A DNA stretch of 64,000 bases from Dreissena polymorpha (Eukaryota > Mollusca > Bivalvia > Myida > Dreissenidae). Numbering within the stretch: the stretch's first letter is position 1; each line of letters opens with the position of its first letter. The notes beneath the pieces are model-generated. The model was not told the DNA's origin. It saw only the letters and a list, made by a program, of their open reading frames with translations, and searched no databases. This document shows positions 10,178 through 21,141 of this stretch, in pieces. The stretch covers positions 106,038,330 through 106,102,329 of the forward strand of contig NC_068362.1 of the NCBI RefSeq assembly GCF_020536995.1, written 5' to 3'. The position numbers were made by a program, and so were the translations under genes.

Positions 10178-13100
10178 ATGCCTGGCTCTAAAGGTGAACC
10201 TGGGGAAATGGAGGATGAGGATAGGCATCTACAAGAGTCTAGAATAGTGGAGCTTAAGATGCGAAAGTCTAGATCGAAAGCTAACTTCACTAGAACTCGA
10301 AATAAACTAAAAGAAGAAGTAAATAGTGATACTGTAGACAAAAGTGTCATGAAAGAGCTTTTAGACAAACTTGAATGTGCTATGGATGAGGCAATTGGTA
10401 CAATACATGAATTAGGAACAGAGTATAAAGTTCAAAAAAGAACCCAAGAAATGATTGATGTCACTAAGGAAATAGAAATTATAGAAAAATCCTATGATGA
10501 TATCATGATTGAATATGAGGAAGCTCAGACCGAAGTATCAAGTACCAGGAGTGGGCAATCTGTTAAAAAAGAACGTGAAGGACAACATGCAGAAAGCAAA
10601 GCTAAGAGACAATTGGACACAGATTTGACGCGTCAAATGAAACGTGTGTCGATACCTGTGTTTTATGGAAAAAAGTCTGAGTACCAATTCTGGAAAGCGG
10701 CATTTACTGCATGTATTGACAAAACGGAAACGTCCCCAGAATACAAATTTTTGCAATTAAGGCAATATTTAAAAGGTGAAGCTTTGAAATCCATTGAAGG
10801 ACTTGGACACTCGGCTTTGGCATATGAAAAGGCCAAAGAGAGGCTTGATAGAAAATTTGGAGGAGAAAGGAGGCTTGCAACTAAGTTCATTGAAGAAATA
10901 GAAAGATTTCCTACAATTAGGTATGAAAGCGCAAAGGCAATAGAACAGTTCGCAGACTTACTAGATATCGCGTTAGTGAATCTGAAAGAAAATAAAGTTG
11001 AAGACCTGCACAGCGGATATATGTACCAGCAGTTATTGAAAAAGTTGCCTGAAAGCATGATATCCAGATATGAAAGATGGTTGTTTGAAAACAATAAGAA
11101 AGAATCAGTAGAACTGTTGAATGAATGGGTTTTGAAAGAGGCAGAATTTCAAAACATTGCGGTGGAGGTAAAGCACGGCCTTGATGGCAGAAGTAAAAAA
11201 GAGCAAACCTTTTGGGTTAATTCGACACAAGACAAACCAAGACCAATTTGTTGTAAATTGTGTAACCAAGAGCATAGAATAAACAAATGTTTGCAATTTG
11301 AAAAAATGGATGTGCCAACCAGATGGGAAAAGGCGAAAGAACTGAGACTGTGTTTTCGTTGCCTTGGGGAAAACCACAATGGCCGGACATGTAGAAAAAC
11401 TCAGAGGTGTGATATTAATGGTTGCACGAAATTACACCACAAATTATTACATCAAAGTACATTTAATCCAAGGGCCGAAGAATTCTCCCCAGCAGGACAA
11501 GATAGGACATTCATAGGAACACAAAATGTTCCTATGTACATTGCTCTTCGTACAGTTCCTGTTGTTCTTTATGCCAACGGAAAAAAAATCACAGTAAATG
11601 CATTACTCGACGATGGGTCAACGAAAACATACATTAATGCAGAAGTGGCAGCAACTCTGAAACTCAGTGGAAAAGTTGAGAAAGTGAAAGTGAATACATT
11701 GAACAACAAAAGCGAAAGTTTTGAAACAATGTCAGTCAGTTTGAACATTGAAAGTTTGAATGGCCAAGAGAACATAGAGATTGAAGCATCAGTTCTTGAT
11801 AATGTTACTGGTTCTCTACAAACCATAGATTGGAACAAACAAACCTCAGTTTGGCCACATTTGAAAGGAATACATTTTCCAAATATCAAAGAGAATAGCA
11901 AAGTTGACATGCTGATTGGATTAGATCAAGCTAGACTGCATTCTTCGCTTTATGAAGTTCATGGCAAACCTGGTGAACCAATCGCTCGACTCACTCCGCT
12001 AGGTTGGACATGCGTAGGCCCTGTTCAGCAGGTTTCAAACCATACAAACATGTTTTCGACATACTTTGTGAAATGTGATCAGTTAGATGAACTGGTAAAA
12101 GGTTTTTGGGAAATTGACAACTATGGTCAACAGAAACAGTCAAACTCATTTTCCATAGAAGACCAGAAAGTTATTAAACAGACTGAAGAGACAATGATTG
12201 TCAACAATGACCACTATGAAGTTAACATACCTTGGAGGAAAAATCCTGCCGAGTTGCCAAACAATAGAAAAATGGCTGAGAGACGACTCAAACTAGTGAA
12301 GCAGAAAATAGAAAAGGACCCATTTGTAGCAGAAACATATAATAGAACAATAGAAAAGTATGTGGAAAAGGGTTACCTTAGAAAAGTATCTGAATCAGAA
12401 GCACAGGACAAACTGAACAAATGGTATCTACCTCACTTTCCAGTAGTCAAACCAGAAAGAGAAACAACCAAAGTCAGAATAGTATTCGATGCATCTGCCA
12501 AGTACCAAGGTGTTAGTTTGAATGACACTATAAATACAGGTCCAAAACTACAGAATGAACTATTTGATGTTCTGTTACGTTTCAGAAAACATGACATCGC
12601 GTTGGTATGTGACATTAGTGAAATGTATCTACGAGTGGGTATAGCTGAGACTGACAGAAGATATCACAGAGTATTATGGGATGAAGATGAATATGAATTT
12701 AATACACTAGTGTTTGGTGTAAATGCATCACCATTTCTGGCTCAAATGGTTGCTCAGATAAATGCACGAAAGTATGCAGACATTTATCCAGCAGCTGCAG
12801 AAACTGTATTGAAATCCACCTACATGGATGACTCGATGGATTCAGTCACAAGTGAAGAAAAAGCCATAGAACTCTATCATCAATTGTCTGATTTATGGTC
12901 AAAAGCCGGTATGTGTGCCCGAAAATGGCTTTCCAATTCCAAACGTGTTCTAGAGAATATTCCGCAAGAAGATAGAGCATTAGAGGTTGACATAGACAGT
13001 AGTTATTTGCCATTAACAAAGGCTCTAGGAATTTATTGGAAGGCTGAAGAAGACAACTTTACATTCAAAGTGAAAGAAAAGGACACTGAAATCCACAAAA

Positions 13101-15433
13101 TAACAAAAAGATGTTTGTTGAAAAGAGTAGCAAGCTTGTTTGATCCTTTAGGGTTTATAACTCCTTATACAGTCTTGGGGAAAATATACATTCAAAAATG
13201 CTGGTTGAGAGGATACGATTGGGACGAGGAGGTAGAAGAAGAAATGTCGGGGAAAATTAGACATTGGTTAAGTGAGCTGACAAAGCTAAACCAGCTTGAA
13301 ATTCCAAGAAGTATGTGCTTTGAAGTTGAAGCAAACAAACAGTCACAGTCACACTTACACGTATTTGTGGATGCGTCAGAGAAGGCGTATGGGACAGTTG
13401 TGTATGTGAGACATTCCGAAGAAAACAGTGTTTCAGTAAAGTTTATATGCAGCAAGTCGAGGGTCGCACCGCTGTCTTCAGTGAGCATACCAAGACTTGA
13501 GCTCACAGCAGCAGTACTGGGATTGCGAATAGCATTGACTGTGTTAAAAACTTTAGATTTACCAGAAACAGCTGTTACCTATTGGACTGACAGTGCAAAT
13601 GTCATATACTGGATAAGAAATGAAAGTAGACAATTCAAGCCATTTGTGTCAAATCGAATAGGTGAAATCCATGAAAATAGTTCTCCGAAGCAATGGCGAC
13701 ATGTTCCAGGAAATGATAACCCGGCAGATTTGACATCAAGGGGCACAACAGCTGAGAAACTTGTTACAAGCCAGTTATGGAAAAACGGTCCAGAATTTCT
13801 ACAAGAAGCTGAGGATAAGTGGCCAAAGAACCTGCCAACTGATGAAGTCAAAGACACTGAACATAAGAAAGAACAAAAGAAATCCAATGTTACCAAAACT
13901 GATGAACAGGAGAAAGAAAGTATAAAAGTATTTCTGAGCATTGATGAACAAGACGACAGGTTGAATGCCTCTAGATACTCTGATTGGTTGCGTCTAGTAC
14001 GAGTATATGGTTGGGTGAAGAGATTTATAGAAAATATGAGAGAAAGAAATAGTGAAAGAAGAAATAAAATGAAAGTATTGACAGTTGAAGAACTAAAAGA
14101 CAGTGAAAATCTGATAATTCACAGAGAACAGGTTAAGTTCTATCCAGAAGAATACAAGAACTTGGTTAAGAAAAAGCCACTACCAGTTTGTAGTAAACTC
14201 CTTCCACTGAATGTGAAATTAGATGAAGACAATGTGATGAGAAGTGATTCGAGGTTGACAAATGCAGACTTTTTACCATATGACACTAGATTTCCAGTAG
14301 TTTTACCAAAGAAAAGCCATGTGACTAAACTTTTAGTGAAACATTATCATGAAGACGGAAATCATTATGGTACAAATCAAACCTTAGCAGCTATGTCAGC
14401 AAGATATTGGCTCATGGGTGGAAGAGAAGAGATCCGAAGTTGGGAAACTGTGTGCAATGGTTGCAAAAGATTGAAAGCAAAATGTTCCAGACAAATAATG
14501 GCCCCATTACCAGCAACCAGGGTGAAGAAATCCATGAGAGCGTTTGCATATTGCTCGGTTGACTATGCTGGACCATTCATCACCAAGCAAGGTCGGGGAA
14601 AGGCTAGGCAAAAACGATACTTGTGTTTGTTTACCTGTCTATCTACAAGAGCGGTACACCTAGAAATAGCATTTGCCTTAGACACTGATTCCTTCCTAAA
14701 TGCGTTTTACAGAATGTCAAGTCGAAGAGGATTTCCAGTTGAAATATATTCTGACAATGGAACAAACTTTGTTGGAGGTCAGAGAGAGCTAGAACAGTTA
14801 GACAAGGACAGAATAAGTGAAGTGTGTAGTAAACACAAGGTCAAATGGCACTTCAATCCTCCATTAGCTCCACATTTTGGAGGTTTTCATGAAAGTATGG
14901 TGAAAAGTGCTAAAAGAGCCATATTCGCAGTCCTGAAAGAAGCAGACGTTACAGACGAGGAGCTGTTGACAGCGATAACTGGGGCAGAAGGGCTCATAAA
15001 CAGTCGGCCAATCTCCTACCAGACAGCAAACCCTACAGATGAGACAGTTCTAACTCCAAATCATTTTCTTCATGGTCAACTTGGAGGAAACTTTGCCCCA
15101 GAAGCAGTAGACACTACGATATTCAATATCAACAGACGTTGGCGATATGTTCAAGAAATCGTCAAACATTTCTGGCATCGTTGGCTACGAGAAATAATAC
15201 CAATCTTGGGTCGCAGGAAGAAATGGCATGTCCAATCAAGAGATATGCAAGTTGATGACATAGTGCTGGTTATAGAACCAGACAAACCTCGTGGTCAGTG
15301 GTCCTTGGGCAGGGTCACACGTATCTATCCAGGAACAGACGGACATACTCGTGTTGTGGATGTGTTCATGAACAAGTCGACGCTGAGAAGACCAATATCG
15401 CGGTTGTGTCTTCTGGATATTAGCGAGTCGTAA
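10178..15433 (+). CDS. BEL/Pao gag-pol polyprotein
   Basis: One frame of 1751 codons. Approximate order: residues 1-150 are charged and predicted helical. A DUF1759-type gag region (about 155-330) contains MKRVSIPVFYGKKSEYQFWK. A cysteine/histidine zinc-knuckle region spans about 359-425 (CCKLCNQEH, CFRCLGENHNGRTC). A retropepsin-like aspartic protease with DDGST lies near 478. Reverse transcriptase with YMDDS lies near 882. An RNase H-like region has FVDASEKAYG. An integrase follows, with HHCC finger (about 1389-1429) and a DDE core ending near 1572. The C-terminal DUF5641 domain contains WSLGRVTRIYPG. Domain order (PR-RT-RH-IN) and the DUF1759/DUF5641 pair are diagnostic for BEL/Pao. Gag and Pol share one frame, so the products must be cut apart by the element's protease. 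It looks whole. Confidence 0.95.
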   Translation: MPGSKGEPGEMEDEDRHLQESRIVELKMRKSRSKANFTRTRNKLKEEVNSDTVDKSVMKELLDKLECAMDEAIGTIHELGTEYKVQKRTQEMIDVTKEIEIIEKSYDDIMIEYEEAQTEVSSTRSGQSVKKEREGQHAESKAKRQLDTDLTRQMKRVSIPVFYGKKSEYQFWKAAFTACIDKTETSPEYKFLQLRQYLKGEALKSIEGLGHSALAYEKAKERLDRKFGGERRLATKFIEEIERFPTIRYESAKAIEQFADLLDIALVNLKENKVEDLHSGYMYQQLLKKLPESMISRYERWLFENNKKESVELLNEWVLKEAEFQNIAVEVKHGLDGRSKKEQTFWVNSTQDKPRPICCKLCNQEHRINKCLQFEKMDVPTRWEKAKELRLCFRCLGENHNGRTCRKTQRCDINGCTKLHHKLLHQSTFNPRAEEFSPAGQDRTFIGTQNVPMYIALRTVPVVLYANGKKITVNALLDDGSTKTYINAEVAATLKLSGKVEKVKVNTLNNKSESFETMSVSLNIESLNGQENIEIEASVLDNVTGSLQTIDWNKQTSVWPHLKGIHFPNIKENSKVDMLIGLDQARLHSSLYEVHGKPGEPIARLTPLGWTCVGPVQQVSNHTNMFSTYFVKCDQLDELVKGFWEIDNYGQQKQSNSFSIEDQKVIKQTEETMIVNNDHYEVNIPWRKNPAELPNNRKMAERRLKLVKQKIEKDPFVAETYNRTIEKYVEKGYLRKVSESEAQDKLNKWYLPHFPVVKPERETTKVRIVFDASAKYQGVSLNDTINTGPKLQNELFDVLLRFRKHDIALVCDISEMYLRVGIAETDRRYHRVLWDEDEYEFNTLVFGVNASPFLAQMVAQINARKYADIYPAAAETVLKSTYMDDSMDSVTSEEKAIELYHQLSDLWSKAGMCARKWLSNSKRVLENIPQEDRALEVDIDSSYLPLTKALGIYWKAEEDNFTFKVKEKDTEIHKITKRCLLKRVASLFDPLGFITPYTVLGKIYIQKCWLRGYDWDEEVEEEMSGKIRHWLSELTKLNQLEIPRSMCFEVEANKQSQSHLHVFVDASEKAYGTVVYVRHSEENSVSVKFICSKSRVAPLSSVSIPRLELTAAVLGLRIALTVLKTLDLPETAVTYWTDSANVIYWIRNESRQFKPFVSNRIGEIHENSSPKQWRHVPGNDNPADLTSRGTTAEKLVTSQLWKNGPEFLQEAEDKWPKNLPTDEVKDTEHKKEQKKSNVTKTDEQEKESIKVFLSIDEQDDRLNASRYSDWLRLVRVYGWVKRFIENMRERNSERRNKMKVLTVEELKDSENLIIHREQVKFYPEEYKNLVKKKPLPVCSKLLPLNVKLDEDNVMRSDSRLTNADFLPYDTRFPVVLPKKSHVTKLLVKHYHEDGNHYGTNQTLAAMSARYWLMGGREEIRSWETVCNGCKRLKAKCSRQIMAPLPATRVKKSMRAFAYCSVDYAGPFITKQGRGKARQKRYLCLFTCLSTRAVHLEIAFALDTDSFLNAFYRMSSRRGFPVEIYSDNGTNFVGGQRELEQLDKDRISEVCSKHKVKWHFNPPLAPHFGGFHESMVKSAKRAIFAVLKEADVTDEELLTAITGAEGLINSRPISYQTANPTDETVLTPNHFLHGQLGGNFAPEAVDTTIFNINRRWRYVQEIVKHFWHRWLREIIPILGRRKKWHVQSRDMQVDDIVLVIEPDKPRGQWSLGRVTRIYPGTDGHTRVVDVFMNKSTLRRPISRLCLLDISES

Positions 15434-15811
15434 ACTGATATGAAGAACAGTGAAATTGTTGTCATAACTAACTTTGTCATTTAAGGTCATAAAAACATGA
15501 AGAAAGTTGTGTTAAAGGGCATAATAACTCCCTAAAGCTTTCTTTTCTAATTTAGGTTAAAGCATTTATGGTCAATAAATATCTTTTTAGAGAGGCATAG
15601 TGTTAAAGGGCAGAATAATCCCATTGCCTTCTCAATATAAATCCTTAGAGTTTCAGGAAGAAACCAGAGATAGTAACATTTATTGCCATGGGAACGAGAC
15701 TGTACAACCTAACCTGGAAGGACGTACCAATTGGAAAGACGTCAAGATTATGATTGTATACTTTGTTTTGTGTTTTTATATTACATATAATGTTCAAAGT
15801 ATGGCTATTAT

Positions 15812-15844
<33 letters not shown>

Positions 15845-17012
15845 TTTATTGCATTAAATTGTAATTCAACTTTGGGAAATATTTGGAATTTGATTCATTA
15901 AGAAGCTACATTTACTTTGTATTAGATTGAAATGATAGTGAGTATCAAAGAATGGCTTTGTATAATGAACATGTAAATGAGAAATTGTACTTGAATTAAA
16001 GTTCTAGTTGTTCTTGAAATTTCTTGGATTATAAGATGTGGTGTACATAGATTGTATTTTTCTTTTGGTTATGTTTAATTATCATGGACAGAGAACATCC
16101 ATTTTATACTGCAAGAATAGATTTGAAGTATGTTGTTGACTAGACATAGCTGAGACTCATTGTTTGTTGTTTACAACATATTTGTGCAAGTGCTTGTATA
16201 TGATACCTATTTGTCTTGGAAAGTCATTGAATTACATCTAAAATGACATATTTATATAGAAAATATTGAGATACATGCATTTTGTAATGGTGACAAGTTC
16301 ACAATGGATATGTATGAATAATTTAAGAAAGATATTCTTGATTAGACATGTACTTAGAATTGTTGTTTAGTACTGGGTAATGTTTCATTTAATTTAGAAC
16401 AAATGATGCTTATGTGATGATTTGTTGATCAAACAGGAAAGTTTGAGAAAATATACTGGTTACCTGTTGTAAATTTCTATGGATTGATTTGGATTCAAAC
16501 CAAATGTACATTTTTATGCTTCTGTTGGAATGAATATGCATCTCAATAGATGTCGGCTGTCAGATATAGTGACAATTGTGAAGAAGTGAGTTAAGGTATA
16601 CTTACATGTATGCTTATCAATGTTGCAAAGTAGATTGATATGATATGTACACAAGTATGTTGACATATATAATACTTGTAGCATTGTAACTTTGATGTTG
16701 AAATATAGTCATTGTTGCCATTTAATCATTATGATATATAGTGTTAATGGATATTGATATAGAAAAGTCGCAATTCGCAAAAACTTCCACTGCACTAGAC
16801 TAATTTGTTTGGTATCATCGATAGTAAACTTAACCAAACTCATATTCTCATAGGTTTATCGACAATGTGAATTAAAGCAAAATAGTTGCTGCATAGTGAA
16901 CAATAATGAAGATCGATTATAAATGTGGTTATGTTTGAACAATATTTGTTAGTGTGTTATTATCTGTTGTCTTGTTTGGTTGATGGCTAGGTTCCATCAA
17001 CGTAGGGGGGTA
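15434..17012 (+). other. Non-coding 3' internal region of BEL/Pao element
   Basis: About 1.58 kb lies between the gag-pol stop and the 3' LTR. It is T/G-rich on this strand, holds a run of 27 A at 15816-15842, and has no frame resembling an envelope or accessory protein. The last bases before the LTR (GTAGGGGGG, about 17002-17010) are the likely polypurine tract. Confidence 0.8.
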
Positions 17013-17216
17013 TGTTATGAAGGATAGTGATGTGTAACCTAAAAATATTGTTTATCTTTAATAGTGTACTATAACCATTTTAATCGAATGTTTTTTACTT
17101 GTGAGTAGTAAATCGAACCAGAAATAGTTATGACATGCTTCGAGAATAAATGGTGAAAAACAATGAAATATAGTCCTTTACCCCCACAGGTGACACTTAT
17201 AGATATCCCCCGAACA
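17013..17216 (+). repeat. 3' LTR of BEL/Pao element
   Basis: 204 bp, identical by eye to the 5' LTR, followed directly by the target duplication CCATC. Confidence 0.95.
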
Positions 17217-17221
17217 CCATC

Positions 17222-18060
17222 TGTATTCTTCATTCTATTTTTTCTTTAAAGAACTTCAAAATTAAATTATAATCGACGAAAAATAATGTATCCCAAAAAC
17301 GACAGTCCGAAAAATTGTACGCGATATGCACATGAAACAAATTGAGCATATCGTTTGACAGGAAAATAATGAAAACCGGAAACCTAGCAAATACGTAATT
17401 AATATACAATTTAATTGACACATTGCTTTACGATAGCATAGTTTGTGGGTAAAAAAAACTTAATTATCACCTTTTAATTTCAAACGATAATCGGCAAAAG
17501 GTGTAACATCATCGACATAGATCTTATTATTTAATTATCATCCTTTTGTTAATTCAGATCGATAGTCGGTAGAAATGTAATTTGATCAACTGAGAAATAT
17601 CTTTTTTTATTGTTAGGCTCCTTTTTATTTGTTTATCTTTAAATACGACGTTTGCCATCGGCCGCTATATAGCGTTGGCAGAAGACAATATCAACTGTGT
17701 ATTTCCAAGTATACAGTGTCTGCACATGAATTATTATGTGTGAGCGAACTCAATGTTGATTGGCCAGCTACCATGTGACTTGAATGCTGACTTGACCAAT
17801 ATCGATCGCCGATTCGATAAGTTTGGAGGTTGGGAGAATCGGGGCGGGGTTTACCTCAAATTACCTGTCGCTCAATCCAGGCTGCGACAGTGTATTGGAA
17901 AATTGAGTCAGACCTTGACATCAAGAAAACCGGATGTAAACAAATTTCTATAAGAGAGAGACTGGAAGTGACTTTTTATCTACAATTTCTGAAATTGTAG
18001 GCGACGTTTGGCGTAAGAAAGCGACTTAGTCGCTCACGTTTCCCCCTAGCCCGAGCCCTG
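17222..18060. other. Unassigned sequence ending in a hAT-like terminus
   Basis: Mostly AT-rich and unassigned. The last 30 bases (CCCTAGCCCGAGCCCTG, ending at 18060) look like the right end of a hAT element with a CAGGGCTCGGG terminus. GTAAGAAAGCGACTTAGTCGC just inside forms a short palindrome. A matching left end was not found, so its extent is unknown. A 66-codon frame at 17753-17953 has no recognised similarity. Confidence 0.35.
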
Positions 18061-18221
18061 AACCACTGCGACAATTGGCTGACAATGAACTGGCGTCTCA
18101 TGGACAAGTGATGTTTTATAGTAAAATAACTTTTAATATGTAACTGGTCATATTATTACTATGCAGTAATCTAATATACATATAAATGTTTTACATAGTA
18201 CTGAAGATGAGCTTAAAATAT

Positions 18222-18956
18222 AACAAGGGCTGTTTGTAAAACATGCATGCCCCCCATATGGGCTGTCCGTTGTAGTGGCAGCCATTGTGTGAATACGATT
18301 TTTGTCACTGTGACCTTGACCTTAGACCTAATGAACTGAAAATCAATAGGGGTCATCTGCAAGTCACGATCAATGTACCTAAGAAGTGTCATGATCCTAG
18401 GCACAAGTGTTCTGGAGTTATCATCCGAAAATCATTTTACTATTTCGGGTCACCGTGACCTTGACCTTTGAATTTGTTACCTCAAAATCAATAGGGGTCA
18501 TCTGCAAGTCATGATCAATCTACCCATGAAGTTTCATGATCCTAGGCATATGCGTTCTTGAGTTATCATCCGGAAACCATTTTACTATTTTGGGTCACCG
18601 TGACCTTGACCTTTGACCTAGTGACCTCAAAATCAATAGGGGTCATCTGCAAGTCATGATCAATCTACCCATGAAGTTTCATGATCCTAGGCGTATGCGT
18701 TCTTGAGTTATCATTCAAAAACCATTTTACTATTTCTGGTCACCGTGACCTTGACCTTTGACCTAGTGACCTTAAAATCAATAGGGGTCATCTGCGACAC
18801 ATGATCAATGAACCTATGAAGTTTCATGATCCTAGGCCCAAGCGTTCTTGAGTTATCGTCTGACAACCACCTGGTGGATGGACCGACAGACCGACCGACC
18901 GACAGACCGACCTGAGCAAAGCAATATACCCCCTCTTCTTCGAAGGGGGGCATAAA
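18222..18956. mobile_element. Hairpin-ended tandem-unit element, family B (copy 2)
   Basis: Starts AACAAG, then a TGTTT-GTA-AAACA stem-loop and ATGCCCCCC. Four units of 145 bp begin GGGGTCATCTGC at 18349, 18494, 18639 and 18784, each preceded by GTGACCTTGACCTTTGACCT or a variant. A GACCGACAGACCGACCGACC-type tract follows. It ends in a hairpin closing with CGAAGGGGGGCATAAA. The units match those of 5089-5900. Confidence 0.75.
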
Positions 18957-19204
18957 TATGCATCGTTAACAACAGTGAAAATCACAAGGCAGGTGACAGC
19001 ACTCGAATTCGGACAAGTAATTCGGATAAGAAATTTAAAAAATCCACTGGCGTACAACCAGAATATTGTTTATGTGTATGTTGTAAAATACAGATAAACT
19101 GCTTTCCACTAATGTCATCAGATAGGTACCACTTGTCATTGCTTGTTTCGCCCTTTTAAACCTAGGACAAGCTCTAAGTGGCGGGCGGCAGTGTTGATCA
19201 GACA
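18957..19204. other. No recognisable feature
   Basis: About 250 bases between a hairpin-ended element and the LINE fragment. Nothing identifiable. Confidence 0.4.
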
Positions 19205-19663
19205 CTACCCATTAGTGGATGGCTTCCAGCTACTGGCGTTCCTCCTTAGCCACAGCCAGCTGGAGCTTCTTTCTGCTGCCTGTGATACCTTCTTAATGGC
19301 CAGCTTTCTCGCCTGTCCCTCTATTCCCATATCCTGGAACATCTTTCCCAGCGATGGTGCAGGAAACCCTCTGCATCCCACTTCAATCGGGTAGTTCCAT
19401 GCTCTCCACCCGGCCTCTCTACATTCCTGGACGAGATCTTCGTACTTGGCCTTCTTTCTCTCATGTGCCTGAGTACATCTTTCTTCCCACGGGACAGTCA
19501 GCTCTACCAGGATGATCTTCTTTGTCTTTCCGGAGACCATCACAATGTCTGGGCGTAGGGTAGTGTGGACAATGTCTGGAAACTGCAGCTGTTTCATAAG
19601 ATCTGTAAAATGGCTGTGAATAATACGGGCCGTAATGCATATATGATATGTTTTGGCTGTCAT
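19205..19663 (-). pseudogene. Retroelement C-terminal fragment with PD-(D/E)XK-like core
   Basis: A 152-codon frame. From about residue 35 it reads LRPDIVMVSGKTKK, ILVELTVPWEERC, then ERKKAKYEDLVQECR, VEVGCRGFP and AAERSSSWLWLRR. The spacing R-PD-X14-E followed by LTVPWEE resembles the restriction-like endonuclease at the C-terminus of R2-type LINEs. This module is common in marine-invertebrate retroelement proteins, though the assignment is from memory. There is no reverse transcriptase upstream (right side), and the first 30 or so residues do not belong, so this is a 5'-truncated copy. 5' truncation is what target-primed LINE insertion usually leaves. Confidence 0.6.
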
Positions 19664-20029
19664 ATGCCGTGTGTAAATGCTCAGGTGAATAAAAAGGAAT
19701 TATACAGATGCACAACAGATTAAAAGTTAACAGTTAACAGATCATGTTAAAAGTTAGTGTTTGGTTTTAAAGTTCATGGTCATTGTCCTGATATGCAGCG
19801 CATATCAATATTATCCACTGAAGATAAAAGTGATAATGAAAATTTGTTTCTCTAACAAACATTTTTATTAGGGATAAAGATGTGTTATTTTAATTGTTTT
19901 TCTTTTTTAGTTTATAATGTAACAACTGACTGATTGTCTTTAAAAGTTATTAACAGCCTTAACAAAACCTTATGTTTTAGTCATCTGCTAGAATAAGTCC
20001 CATTTAGGACCGATCGCTACATTTCCCCT
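19664..20029. other. No recognisable feature
   Basis: AT-rich non-coding sequence. No repeat ends, RNA genes or coding frames recognised. Confidence 0.4.
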
Positions 20030-20128
20030 GAATTCTGAAAACTTCTCCCTATTTTTAAAAACTTCTCCCTACTGTGAGCTGAGGGAGAAGTGACTTCTCC
20101 CTAAAATCTGAGCCAAGCTAGAGCCCTG
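20030..20128. mobile_element. hAT-like terminal region (right-hand end)
   Basis: Contains ACTTCTCCCT repeats and the palindromic GGGAGAAGTGACTTCTCCC, and ends AGAGCCCTG at 20128. It is the inverse of the end at 9024. Confidence 0.45.
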
Positions 20129-20658
20129 TACTTGTTATAAACCTATATTTTTAGCTCTAAAATTGCACAAAGAGCCCCTGGCTTAGGCGTATCATGTTAA
20201 GTAGATTATTTGTAACAAATTTACAAAGACACAATCTGGAAGCCATTGTTTTCAGTTTGGACCCATTGTTTCAAAATATTGGAGTCCCAGGGACACACTG
20301 ATGTAGGTTTCAAAATGAATCACTGCACATTTTTCGTCTATATAGGCCAGATATTATGTGTTTTTGTAAGTAATATACACTTGGAGACTTTTCTAACGCA
20401 ACACTTTCCAAACTTGAATATCTCAGTAATTTGTTAAGAATTTGATTTTAAGTTTTACATGTGATCATTATAATACTTTCTGAGCAAGCTCACTGTGAAA
20501 TCATTCATCCTTGAAGATCGAACGCTTTAGCACGTGGGGTGTGAATGGTTTCATCCATTTGCACGTGGAAATGTGTGAAATGCAATATTACTATAAATTG
20601 ATTTCAATTTTATCACTTTAAGTGGATTCTTACAACAGGATAACATAAAATAGTTTTA

Positions 20659-21067
20659 AACAAGAGTGCCAAACTGTCACACGATACACCCGTTTGAAGG
20701 TTTTGTGCAACTTGATAACTTTACCTTGACCCATATTTGTACTTGTCAGACCTACATATCATCTAGACACAACTTCTGACCAAATTTGGTGAAGATCAGA
20801 TGGAAACTACTTCAATTAGAGAGCAGACACCATGCTAAATCCTTGAAATGCAGTAAGTGACCCCGTGACCTAGTTTTTGACCCAGCATGACCCATATTCG
20901 AACTTGACCTAGATATTGTCTAGAAACAACTTCTGACCAAGTTTGATGAAGATCAGATGAAAACTATTTGAATTAGAGAGCGGACACTGCTGTGGACGCC
21001 GCCCGCCAAACGCCCACAAAGGATGAAACTATAATACGTCCCGTTATGAAAATACGGGCGTATAAAA
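20659..21067. mobile_element. Hairpin-ended tandem-unit element, family C (copy 2)
   Basis: Starts AACAAGAGTGCC, has about two units with CTTCTGACCAAGTTTGATGA, and ends in ATACGTCCCGTTATGAAAAT then ACGGGCGTATAAAA. It lies wholly within the TA-flanked foldback element and so is younger than it. Confidence 0.65.
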
Positions 21068-21141
21068 ATGTATGGGTCACATGAATATTTAGGAGCGCAA
21101 CAGCGCATTTTGGCTAATTGCAGGTTACCTGCAAATGACTT

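Larger units (their letters stand above)
9847..17216 (+). mobile_element. BEL/Pao LTR retrotransposon, looks whole
   Basis: A 7.37-kb element bounded by 204-bp LTRs (TG...CA) with a 5-bp target duplication CCATC on each side (9842-9846 and 17217-17221). Internal parts in order are a primer-binding site, a short leader, one long gag-pol frame, a 1.58-kb non-coding stretch and a G-rich polypurine run. By eye the two LTRs are identical, so the insertion is very young. There is no envelope-like frame. It sits at the end of a 301-bp duplication. Confidence 0.95.

Noticed and set aside
15600-15857. Possible envelope or accessory gene after BEL gag-pol
   Set aside because: The 85-codon frame ends in lysines from the A-run and has no signal peptide, cysteine pattern or membrane segment.
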